Source of the DNA: Rhodobacteraceae bacterium UBA7436 | GTDB lineage: Bacteria; Pseudomonadota; Alphaproteobacteria; Rhodobacterales; Rhodobacteraceae | Assembly (NCBI GenBank): GCA_002478745.1 | Contig: DLQI01000074.1 | Span: 1-5,547, forward strand | DNA length: 5,547 nt | Direction of reading: 5' to 3' | Part shown: positions 1-5,547 of the stretch, in pieces | Layout: every line of letters starts with the position of its first letter | Position numbering within the stretch: the stretch's first letter is position 1 | Translations under genes and position numbers: made by a program | The notes under the pieces: model-generated | The model's input: the letters and a program-made list of their open reading frames with translations, nothing else | Database searches by the model: none | What the model was told of the DNA's origin: nothing

Positions 1-29
1 GTGATCAGGTTCTTTGGGCCGGGCTGCAT
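1..29 (-). CDS. Start of a downstream gene, probable P1/DmpA-family peptidase (partial)
   Basis: An ATG at 29-27 opens a frame that runs off the left edge; the readable residues are MQPGPKNLI plus an incomplete codon that must be Thr (AC-). It begins 11 bp after the cupin stop and has a good ribosome binding site (AGGAA, 5 bases before the ATG), so a real gene start is likely. From memory of the family, P1-type peptidases (MEROPS S58, DmpA / beta-peptidyl aminopeptidase-like, self-cleaving Ntn-type hydrolases) commonly begin with a short stretch like xPGPxNxITDVxGxxVG, which these residues fit. A peptidase would suit an operon with a peptide-type importer and an M20 hydrolase. Only nine full codons are visible, so the family call is tentative, while the existence of a gene start is fairly secure. 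Confidence 0.5.
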
Positions 30-34
30 GGGCG

Positions 35-39
35 TTCCT
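35..39 (-). promoter_or_regulatory. Ribosome binding site for the gene starting at 29
   Basis: On the minus strand AGGAA lies in the 11-bp gap after the cupin stop codon, five bases before the ATG at 29-27. It is the main reason to accept that ATG as a real start, since so little of the gene itself is visible. Confidence 0.55.
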
Positions 40-40
40 A

Positions 41-391
41 TCAGATGTACGGTTTAAGTGCTGCGGTTTCTGGGTCGCCAGAGTTTGGTTCGCCCACTGG
101 TTCAATCAACAGAACTTTGCATTCGTTTTCTGCACGGGGGCGATGGGTTACGCCTTTTGGTACGATGAATAATTCGCCTGCTTTGACGGTATGGCTTTGA
201 CCCTCAAGGTCCATTTCCAATTCGCCCTCCAGCACTAAGAAAAAATCGTCAGTGTCAGGGTGAACATGGAACGGAAACTCGCCTTGAAATTTAACAACCA
301 TCACGTCGTTTCCATTGTAATCGGCGACTATATGCGGATCCCAGTGGCTCGAGAACGGTGCAAGCTTTTCGGCCAAATTAATGGTTTCCAT
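41..391 (-). CDS. Small single-domain cupin protein
   Basis: A 116-residue protein that is almost entirely one cupin beta-barrel. Motif 1 is near residues 37-56: His42 and His44 (HVH), then PDTDD and LEGE. Motif 2 is near 72-83: GELFIVPKGVTH, with His83 as the likely third metal ligand. The position usually held by a metal-binding Glu in motif 1 is Asp here (Asp48 or Asp49). The tail (GEPNSGD, residues 100-106) resembles a common group of small uncharacterised bacterial cupins. There is no signal peptide, so it should be cytoplasmic. Small cupins of this type can be metal-dependent isomerases, dioxygenases or lyases, or ligand-binding proteins; nothing here fixes which. The gene starts 3 bp after the ATPase stop with its own AAGGGA site, so it is probably co-translated with the importer and may act on the imported compound or its breakdown product. 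The fold is confident and the function unknown. Confidence 0.9.
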   Translation of the reverse strand: METINLAEKLAPFSSHWDPHIVADYNGNDVMVVKFQGEFPFHVHPDTDDFFLVLEGELEMDLEGQSHTVKAGELFIVPKGVTHRPRAENECKVLLIEPVGEPNSGDPETAALKPYI

Positions 392-394
392 CGG

Positions 395-1993
395 CTATCC
401 CTTCATGTGTTGCAGATCAGGCAGGACAGGTGCTGCCGCGATCAATTCCTGAGTGTAGGGGTGATTTGGGGCCGTGAAAACCTGTTCGGTCTCGCCTTGT
501 TCAACAATCTCGCCGCGCTGCATCACAAGAACCCTATCGGTGATCGTGCGCACGACGCTAAGGTCGTGACTGATGAACAGATAGGTTAGGTTATACTTGG
601 CGCTAAGGTCTGCAAGCAGATCCAATATTTGAGCGCGCACAGAGACATCCAACGCGCTAACCGCTTCGTCAAATACGATCAGGTCCGGTTGGATAATCAG
701 GGCACGCGCAATCGCGATCCGTTGACGTTGGCCACCCGAAAACTGGTGGATATATTTGTTGGCATCAGATGGGTCCAAGCCCACGGCAGTCAGCGTTTGG
801 TTGATCAATCTCTGACGTTCTTCATGGGATGGGGGTGTTTCCAGCAGATGGAATGGTTCAGTGATCAATCGCGCAACTTTGTGGCGGGGATTGAAGCTGC
901 CAAATGGGTCTTGGAACACTACCTGCATCTTACGCCGAACCGCAAGATTGGGTTTGCGGCCTGTAAATACGGGTGCTCCGTCTAAGGTAATGTCACCGTC
1001 TTGCACGTCTTCGAGCCCCAAAATAGCCCTGGTTAGGGTCGATTTACCACATCCGCTTTCGCCGACCAAACCCAGACGTTCCCCGCGTTTGATGTCAAAA
1101 CTAACTTTGTTCAGAGCACGGAAAACCCCCTTTGAGCCAAACACCGCTTTGCGTGGTGTCGTGTAATCACGCACCACGTTTTTGACGCGTAACAAGACAT
1201 CGGAGGCTGGAAGATCAGGCAAGTTGACTTGATGTCCAGAAGCCGCAAACAGCATCTTGGTATAATCGTGCTGCATGTTCGTGAGCAGTGTTCTGGTTTT
1301 GCCCTGTTCTAACACTTCGCCTAGACGCATCACCACGATTTTGTCGGCCATATCAGACACCACGGCAAGGTCGTGGGTGATCATCAGTAGGCCCATATCA
1401 AAGTCGTGCGCGAGGTCTTTGAGCAAATCCAAAATCTGCGCTTGCGTGGTGACGTCCAGCGCCGTTGTCGGTTCATCCGCGATCAGCAGTTTGGGGCGCA
1501 AGGCGATGGCCATTGCGATGACAACGCGCTGGCGTTGGCCACCCGATAATTCGTGTGGATAGCGCGACAACGGGAATTGTTCTTGGGGCAGGCCGACACG
1601 GGTCAGCACATCTGCGGCGCGGGCCATGGCATCGGATTTTCTCATGCTGCCGTGGATCAGGATGGTTTCGGCCACCTGTGCACCGATGGTTTGTACGGGG
1701 TTCAGCGCGGTCATTGGTTCTTGGAACACCATGCCGATCTTGTTGCCACGAATGTTGCATAGGTCTGCCTCTGACGTGGTCAGCAGGTTTTGGCCCTCAA
1801 GTGTAATCGTGCCTGTGGTTTGGGATCCTTTAGGTAGCAGTCCCATGGTCGCCAAAGCTGTCAGTGATTTCCCTGACCCGCTTTCGCCCGTGACCGCGAC
1901 GATCTCGCCGGTGTTCACAGACAGGGACACGTCCCGCAGGATAGGCGTTCCGTTGATCGAAAGCGATAGGTTGGTGATGTCCAGCAAACTCAT
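395..1993 (-). CDS. Peptide-type ABC transporter ATPase, two fused nucleotide-binding domains (DppD-DppF/YejF/GsiA type)
   Basis: A 532-residue cytoplasmic protein that powers the importer by ATP hydrolysis. Both half-sites are in one chain, as in YejF and GsiA, rather than split into DppD and DppF. Domain 1 (about 1-250): Walker A GESGSGKS at 36-43, Q-loop Gln91, signature LSGGQ at 149-153, Walker B ending Asp173-Glu174, switch His207. Domain 2 (about 266-522): Walker A GESGCGKS at 311-318, Q-loop Gln361, signature FSGGQ at 418-422, Walker B Asp442-Glu443, switch His476. All catalytic residues are present in both, so both sites should be active. Domain 2 ends in the HPYTQEL segment of the oligo_HPY extension; domain 1 has a degenerate HDYTKML at about 242-248. 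The residue after the domain 2 catalytic Glu is Ala444, where Pro is usual. The start overlaps the DppC-type permease stop as ATGA, with only a weak purine-rich site (GGGTGG) upstream. The substrate cannot be inferred from this subunit. Confidence 0.97.
   Translation of the reverse strand: MSLLDITNLSLSINGTPILRDVSLSVNTGEIVAVTGESGSGKSLTALATMGLLPKGSQTTGTITLEGQNLLTTSEADLCNIRGNKIGMVFQEPMTALNPVQTIGAQVAETILIHGSMRKSDAMARAADVLTRVGLPQEQFPLSRYPHELSGGQRQRVVIAMAIALRPKLLIADEPTTALDVTTQAQILDLLKDLAHDFDMGLLMITHDLAVVSDMADKIVVMRLGEVLEQGKTRTLLTNMQHDYTKMLFAASGHQVNLPDLPASDVLLRVKNVVRDYTTPRKAVFGSKGVFRALNKVSFDIKRGERLGLVGESGCGKSTLTRAILGLEDVQDGDITLDGAPVFTGRKPNLAVRRKMQVVFQDPFGSFNPRHKVARLITEPFHLLETPPSHEERQRLINQTLTAVGLDPSDANKYIHQFSGGQRQRIAIARALIIQPDLIVFDEAVSALDVSVRAQILDLLADLSAKYNLTYLFISHDLSVVRTITDRVLVMQRGEIVEQGETEQVFTAPNHPYTQELIAAAPVLPDLQHMKG
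398..403 (-). promoter_or_regulatory. Ribosome binding site for the cupin gene, inside the ATPase gene end
   Basis: AAGGGA on the minus strand lies six bases before the cupin ATG and overlaps the last codons (Lys-Gly) of the ATPase gene, whose TAG stop sits between site and start. Ribosomes finishing the ATPase would end at the cupin start, which suggests coupled translation and supports the ATG at 391-389. Confidence 0.6.
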
Positions 1994-2805
1994 GTTCTGG
2001 CCACCCGTGTGCGCGGGTTTAGATAGTCGCGTAAACCGTCACCCATAAGGTTCAGGCCCATCACAGTGATGATGATCGCAAAGCCTGGGATCAGAGCCAA
2101 GTGTGGCGCGATACTGACCAGCGTTTGCGCGTCCGCCAACATGCGTCCCCAGCTGGGAGTCGGGGGTTGCGCGCCAAGGCCGACATAGCTAAGTGCGGCT
2201 TCGGCCAAGATGCCAAGGCTGAATTGAATGGTGGCTTGCACGATCAATAGGTTCAGCACGTTGGGTAGGATATGTTCCACAGAAATGCGGGCCGCGTTTT
2301 TGCCAGCGACACGCGCGGCTAGGATAAATTCACGCTCCCAGATTGGCATGGCAGCACCGCGTACTACGCGGGCGAAAACGGGGATGTTGAAGATACCAAT
2401 GGCGATGATGGCGTTCACCGCACCTGCGCCAAAAATGGCGGTGATCAGGATGGCGATGACCAGTGAGGGGAAGGCGAATATAAGATCATTGGCCCGCATG
2501 ATCAACTCGTCAATATACGACCCTTTGCGTGCAGCGGCCCATAGACCCAATGGAATGCCCAGCCCCATGCCTATACCAACAGCCACAAATGCCACGGCGA
2601 TCGAGGTGCGCGCACCGACCATGATCATGCTGAAAATATCACGACCAAAGTGGTCAGTTCCAAACCAGTGGGTCAGGTTTGGGGTTTGAAGTTTCGCGGG
2701 GATGTTCATTGCGACGTGGTCGAATGGGGTCCAGATGAAGGACATCAAAGCCGCCAAAATCGCGATGGCTGAAAGGATCAGGCCAATGATAAGATTGCGG
2801 TTCAT
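1990..2805 (-). CDS. Peptide-type ABC transporter permease, DppC/OppC family
   Basis: A 271-residue inner-membrane subunit that pairs with the DppB-type permease to form the import channel. An N-terminal membrane segment (about 5-25) is followed by the family's hallmark GTDHFGRD at 49-56 and GARTS at 64-68. Further hydrophobic segments lie near 69-92, 106-126, 128-147, 186-208 and 235-255. The EAA loop that docks on the ATPase is at about 159-186 (EFILAARVAGKN, then HILPN). The C-terminus has the typical NLMGDGLRDYLNPR at 252-265. Length is a little short of many OppC proteins but normal for the DppC group. The ATG overlaps the upstream permease stop as ATGA and has AAGGG seven bases before it (2817-2813), so coupled translation is likely. 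Its own TGA overlaps the ATPase start in the same way. The sequence does not show which substrate it carries. Confidence 0.96.
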   Translation of the reverse strand: MNRNLIIGLILSAIAILAALMSFIWTPFDHVAMNIPAKLQTPNLTHWFGTDHFGRDIFSMIMVGARTSIAVAFVAVGIGMGLGIPLGLWAAARKGSYIDELIMRANDLIFAFPSLVIAILITAIFGAGAVNAIIAIGIFNIPVFARVVRGAAMPIWEREFILAARVAGKNAARISVEHILPNVLNLLIVQATIQFSLGILAEAALSYVGLGAQPPTPSWGRMLADAQTLVSIAPHLALIPGFAIIITVMGLNLMGDGLRDYLNPRTRVART

Positions 2806-3749
2806 GTGCGTGCCCTTAATCGTGGGTCAACGGCGGCATAGGCCAGATCGACAGCGAAATTCACTACGATCACGGCAAAGACCAAAAGCATCACAACGGA
2901 TTCAACCACGATCAAATCCCTCGCGCTGATTGCTTGGAACACAAGGCGTCCAAGGCCGGGCAGGTAGAACACTTGTTCAATGATGATCCCACCAGCAAGT
3001 AGGAATGAAAACTGTAAGCCTATGATGGTCAACACAGGGATCAGCGCATTACGCAACCCGTGTTTCCACAGGGTTTGCGTAGTGGTTAAACCCTTGGCGC
3101 GGGCTGTGCGCATGAAGTCCTCGTTCATCACATCCAGCAAGGCGGATCGCATGACGCGGGCCAGAATGGCGGCTTGGGGCAAGGCGAGTGAAATAGCGGG
3201 TAAAGTGAGCGACCACATGACTGCGCCCAGCCCTTTGTCCCAACCGGCAAAGCCACCGCCTGCGAACCAGCGCAGTTTGATGGCAAAGATTAGAACCAAC
3301 ATCATGGCGAACCAAAAGTTTGGGATGGCGACGCCAAGCTGGGTGGCGCTCATAACGGCAACGTCGCCCGTTTGGCCGCGACGAGCGGCTGCGTAGATGC
3401 CAGCGGGCAGGGCGATAAGGGTGGATAAGGCTAGTGCAAACAGGGCAAGGGGCAGGGAAACCCAAAGGCGATCCGCAACCATTTGTGAGACAGGCGTGCG
3501 ATAGGTATAAGACATGCCAAAGTCGCCGGTTAGCATGCCTTGGGTCCATGCGAGATAGCGTTCTAATTTTGGTATATCTAGGCCCAGTTCAGCGCGCAAA
3601 GCGGCAACCGTATCAGGCTGTGCGTTGATCCCCAGCATAAAGGATGCGGGATCACCTGGTGCGATTTCGATCACGAAAAAGATCAGTAAAGAGGCCACAG
3701 CCAAACTGATGCACAGGGAAAGAAAACGCTTAAGGGTGTAACGGATCAT
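2802..3749 (-). CDS. Peptide-type ABC transporter permease, DppB/OppB family
   Basis: A 315-residue inner-membrane subunit with the standard DppB layout. It has an N-terminal membrane helix (about 9-29), then the conserved PGDP at 31-34 and a periplasmic segment including GLDIP (56-60) and GDFGMSY (75-81). Membrane segments follow near 98-120, 132-156, 176-197, 236-257 and 282-305. The EAA coupling loop is at 211-238 (DFMRTARAKG, then HGLRNALIP), and FYLPGLGRL lies at 261-269. The C-terminal DPRLR at 308-312 is typical. The start is supported by the normal family N-terminus (MIRYTLKRF), but the bases before it are pyrimidine-rich and I see no good Shine-Dalgarno site, unlike the binding-protein gene. 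The gene follows a 93-bp gap with hairpins, so it is probably expressed less than the binding protein. It is coupled to the next permease by ATGA. Confidence 0.96.
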   Translation of the reverse strand: MIRYTLKRFLSLCISLAVASLLIFFVIEIAPGDPASFMLGINAQPDTVAALRAELGLDIPKLERYLAWTQGMLTGDFGMSYTYRTPVSQMVADRLWVSLPLALFALALSTLIALPAGIYAAARRGQTGDVAVMSATQLGVAIPNFWFAMMLVLIFAIKLRWFAGGGFAGWDKGLGAVMWSLTLPAISLALPQAAILARVMRSALLDVMNEDFMRTARAKGLTTTQTLWKHGLRNALIPVLTIIGLQFSFLLAGGIIIEQVFYLPGLGRLVFQAISARDLIVVESVVMLLVFAVIVVNFAVDLAYAAVDPRLRART

Positions 3750-3773
3750 GGACAGGGAAACTTATTGGGGCAG

Positions 3774-3790
3774 GGGCCGCAGATTGGCCC
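3774..3790 (-). promoter_or_regulatory. Possible second small hairpin before the permease genes
   Basis: In the message, GGGCC and GGCCC form a 5-bp all-GC stem around a 7-base loop. It starts 2 bases after the larger hairpin and ends 24 bases before the permease start. The GGGCC arm could instead pair with GGCCC in the right arm of the larger hairpin (3803-3799), so the two structures could compete. A 5-bp match of this composition can occur by chance, so confidence is low. Confidence 0.3.
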
Positions 3791-3792
3791 AT

Positions 3793-3818
3793 CGGTTCGG
3801 GCCTGAAAGCCCGAACCG
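3793..3818 (-). promoter_or_regulatory. Intercistronic hairpin between binding-protein and permease genes
   Basis: A perfect 10-bp inverted repeat (CGGTTCGGGC / GCCCGAACCG) encloses a 6-base loop. In the message it begins 24 bases after the binding-protein stop codon. No T-run follows; the next bases are ATGGGCCAATC, so it does not look like a complete intrinsic terminator. Such structures between a binding-protein gene and its permease genes are known elsewhere to protect the upstream message from 3' exonucleases or to cut down read-through. Either would give many binding-protein copies per membrane complex. The hairpin is directly visible; its role is inferred. Confidence 0.75.
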
Positions 3819-3842
3819 TTCTTGTGGAGTTAAAGGCGACGA

Positions 3843-5324
3843 TCAGTCAGCCCAGCTAACAGCCGTTAGGTCGGTTGCTTGGGTTGGTGCGTTGGTCCAA
3901 AGACCTTGAACGCCAGCCTTTGCCACTGACAATTGCGCCAGCTGGAACAAGTAACCGTTCACAAAGTCGCTTGAAATCATGCGTTGTGCATCGCCCATCA
4001 GTGCAGTGCGCGCTTCAGGGTCTGTTGTCGCGTTAAGGTTCGTCATCAACTCTTGGAACGCAGGGTTGTCGTATTGGAAATAGTACTCTGGGTTCGCATA
4101 GATGCCGATGTCCATTGGTTCTGTGTGTGACACGATTGTCAGGCCAAAGTCCTTGCCGCGGAACACAGTTTCCAACCACTGCGCCCATTCAACATTCGTG
4201 ATTTGCACTTTGATCCCAACTTGGGCCAATTGCGCTGCGATGATTTCACCACCACGACGGGCGTATGATGGGGGCGGTAGGTGCAATGTTGTTTCAAATC
4301 CATCAGCAAACCCTGCTTCGGCCAGCAGTTTTTTCGCTAACTCAGGATCATATGCGCTGCTGCCAGTCAGGTCGACATATGCCGGATTGTGCGGGGCAAA
4401 GTGTGTGCCGATTGGTGTGCCGTATCCAAACATTGCGCCGTCAACGATGGCCTGACGATCAATGGCGTGTGCCAAAGCTTCGCGTACCTTCACGTTGTCG
4501 AATGGTGGCATCTTGTTGTTGGTTGATAGGATGGTTTCACCTTCAGTTGAGCCAACCAATACTTGAAAGCGCGGGTCCGCTTCGAACTGTGGAAGATTCT
4601 CAGGGGCTGGGAAACCAACAAATGCGTCCACATCTTCAGCCATGACAGATGCAAATGCGGCTGTTGGGTCAGAGATGAATTTGAATGTTACATTTTCTAG
4701 GACAGCAGGTGTGCCCCAATATGCATCATTGCGGGTCAGTTCGATTTTATCGCCCTGAACCCAGTTTGCAAATTTGAACGCACCGGTGCCGATCGGCGCT
4801 TGTTTGATGCCGTCGATGGATTCAGGTGCCACGATAATTGCGTCGCCCCATGCGAGGTTGAACAGGAAGTTGCCGTTTGGCGCGTCCAAGGTGACAACGA
4901 CGGTTGCTGCGTCCAATGCGCTGACATCTGTGATGCCGGCAAACAGTGCTTTTTGCGCATTTGTGCTGTCGTCAGCACGGGCGCGGTTCAGCGAGAATTG
5001 AACGTCTTCGGCGTCCATGGTGCTACCGTCATGGAACAAAACATTGTCATGCAAGATGAACGTGTAAACCAAACCGTCATCTGAAATGTCCCAGCTTTTG
5101 GCCAAGCCCGCAACAACGGACCCATCACCCATAAAGCGGGTCAGACCCTCAAACACGTTGGAATATAGGACCGAGTCAATCGCGCCAGCGGCGGCGCTGG
5201 TTGGATCAAGGTGTGGTGGCTCAAGCTGCATGGCCACGGTGATGTCGGTGTTAGCGGCATGAGCTGCGAAACCCGCAACGCTCAGCGCAGAGGCAAGTGC
5301 CAATCGTGATACAAAATGTTTCAT
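3843..5324 (-). CDS. Periplasmic solute-binding protein of a peptide-type ABC importer (SBP family 5)
   Basis: A 493-residue secreted protein that captures the substrate in the periplasm and delivers it to the permeases. A Sec signal peptide covers residues 1-23 (basic Lys2 and Arg7, hydrophobic 8-21) with a likely cut after AHA at 21-23. There is no lipobox cysteine, so it should be soluble. Family-5 landmarks appear in order: LEPPHLDPTS (34-43), NVFEGLTRF (56-64), LAKSWDISDDGLVYTF (74-89), FHDGS and AEDV (97-108), PIGTGAFKF (177-185), NDAYWG (199-204), MPPFDNVKVREALAHAIDR (272-290), GTPIGTHFAP (302-311), LLAEAGFADGF (333-343), YARRGGE (354-360) and HTEPMDIGIYA (400-410). It resembles DppA/GsiB-type proteins, but this family also binds opines, nickel complexes and other ligands, so the substrate is unknown. 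The gene starts 21 bp after the M20 stop with a strong ribosome site, and a hairpin follows it. Confidence 0.95.
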   Translation of the reverse strand: MKHFVSRLALASALSVAGFAAHAANTDITVAMQLEPPHLDPTSAAAGAIDSVLYSNVFEGLTRFMGDGSVVAGLAKSWDISDDGLVYTFILHDNVLFHDGSTMDAEDVQFSLNRARADDSTNAQKALFAGITDVSALDAATVVVTLDAPNGNFLFNLAWGDAIIVAPESIDGIKQAPIGTGAFKFANWVQGDKIELTRNDAYWGTPAVLENVTFKFISDPTAAFASVMAEDVDAFVGFPAPENLPQFEADPRFQVLVGSTEGETILSTNNKMPPFDNVKVREALAHAIDRQAIVDGAMFGYGTPIGTHFAPHNPAYVDLTGSSAYDPELAKKLLAEAGFADGFETTLHLPPPSYARRGGEIIAAQLAQVGIKVQITNVEWAQWLETVFRGKDFGLTIVSHTEPMDIGIYANPEYYFQYDNPAFQELMTNLNATTDPEARTALMGDAQRMISSDFVNGYLFQLAQLSVAKAGVQGLWTNAPTQATDLTAVSWAD

Positions 5325-5330
5325 CGTTTT

Positions 5331-5336
5331 CTCCCT
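5331..5336 (-). promoter_or_regulatory. Ribosome binding site for the binding-protein gene
   Basis: AGGGAG on the minus strand lies six bases before the ATG at 5324-5322. It is the strongest such site in the window and supports the start that gives a complete signal peptide. It also fits high expression of the binding protein relative to the permeases. Confidence 0.7.
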
Positions 5337-5345
5337 AGAAGTCTT

Positions 5346-5547
5346 TTAGTTTTTTCGCGGCAACAGCAGTGTCTCAAGGCTGGCGCCCATAACCTTTGCA
5401 CTGTCGAGCATATCGTTGATCCCGATGTATTCATCAGGCTTATGCGCCATTTCCAAAATTCCGGGTCCGTAAGCGATACAGTTCTTCAGCTTACCGATCC
5501 GGTCAATATGTTTCTGATCGTATGTTCCGGGGCTGGCCACATATTCG
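5346..5547 (-). CDS. M20-family zinc peptidase/aminoacylase, C-terminal end (partial)
   Basis: The last 66 codons of a gene that enters from the right edge; the base at 5547 is the third position of a codon, and the gene ends with TAA at 5348-5346. Nothing visible is a true start: the GTG at 5540 is just an internal Val codon. The fragment carries the end of the M20 catalytic domain (ArgE/DapE/ACY1 group): SPGTYDQK, then AYGPGILEMAHKPDEYI, where the His of AHKPDEY matches the last zinc ligand of the family. A helical tail then ends in LETLLLPRKN. M20 enzymes hydrolyse N-acyl amino acids, dipeptides or related amides using two metal ions, usually in the cytoplasm; the specificity cannot be read from this end. 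It lies 21 bp before the binding-protein start, so it probably shares the operon and acts on the imported compound. Confidence 0.85.
   Translation of the reverse strand, partial: EYVASPGTYDQKHIDRIGKLKNCIAYGPGILEMAHKPDEYIGINDMLDSAKVMGASLETLLLPRKN

Noticed and set aside
260..2048. Several open frames on the plus strand, including 1626-2048 and 629-985
   Set aside because: They lie wholly opposite well-supported ATPase and cupin genes, show no recognisable domain, and have compositions typical of antisense shadow frames.
2228..3396. Plus-strand open frames opposite the permease genes (2228-2689, 2980-3396)
   Set aside because: They mirror the hydrophobic coding of the permeases, have Met/Ala/Arg-rich low-information sequence, and match no family I know.
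3049..3549. A 166-codon minus-strand frame overlapping the first permease in another frame
   Set aside because: Its His/Arg/Cys-rich translation looks like an out-of-frame reading of the permease, which is itself complete and full of family motifs.
3793..3818. A rho-independent terminator ending the operon after the binding-protein gene
   Set aside because: The stem is good but no T-run follows on the minus strand, and the transporter genes continue directly downstream in the same direction.
5325..5345. A promoter in the gap before the binding-protein gene
   Set aside because: The gap is only 21 bp and is largely taken up by the ribosome binding site; any internal promoter would have to lie in the M20 coding region, where I see no convincing -35/-10 pair.
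5346..5540. A small 64-residue stand-alone protein starting with GTG at 5540
   Set aside because: The frame continues unbroken to the right edge, and the sequence is the conserved C-terminus of M20 enzymes, so this is the end of a longer gene.

Overview
The window looks like a piece of an alphaproteobacterial chromosome, most likely Rhodobacteraceae (roseobacter group). This rests on GC in the low to mid 50s (my estimate), tight same-strand gene packing, and the style of the fused ABC ATPase and family-5 binding protein. The taxonomic call is an inference from sequence character, not a search result.

Everything is on the minus strand, so the operon reads from right to left. In transcription order it holds: the last 66 codons of an M20 zinc aminoacylase/peptidase (5547-5346); a periplasmic family-5 peptide-type solute-binding protein with a Sec signal peptide (5324-3843); a 93-bp gap with a perfect 10-bp hairpin (3818-3793) and a weaker second one; a DppB-type permease (3749-2802); a DppC-type permease (2805-1990); a fused double-ATPase protein (1993-395); a small cupin (391-41); and, after 11 bp, a start codon plus nine codons of another gene (29-1). 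Those codons resemble the N-terminus of P1/DmpA-family (S58) peptidases. The two permeases and the ATPase are joined by two ATGA stop/start overlaps, and the cupin follows the ATPase after 3 bp, so these genes are probably translated from one message.

Together the genes make a complete ABC importer of the peptide/nickel/opine family: binding protein, two membrane subunits and one two-domain ATPase. It is flanked by an M20 hydrolase upstream and probably a second, unrelated peptidase downstream. The simplest reading is a system for importing and hydrolysing a peptide, N-acyl amino acid or similar amide. The exact substrate cannot be read from the sequence. No operon promoter or terminator is in the window; the operon starts beyond the right edge and continues past the left edge.

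The only non-coding stretch longer than 21 bp is the 93-bp gap after the binding-protein gene. Its hairpin has no following T-run and fits a differential-expression element better than a full terminator. I see no RNA genes, mobile elements, CRISPR arrays or broken genes. Most of the window is an ordinary nutrient-uptake operon; its interest lies in the flanking enzymes and the intercistronic structure.
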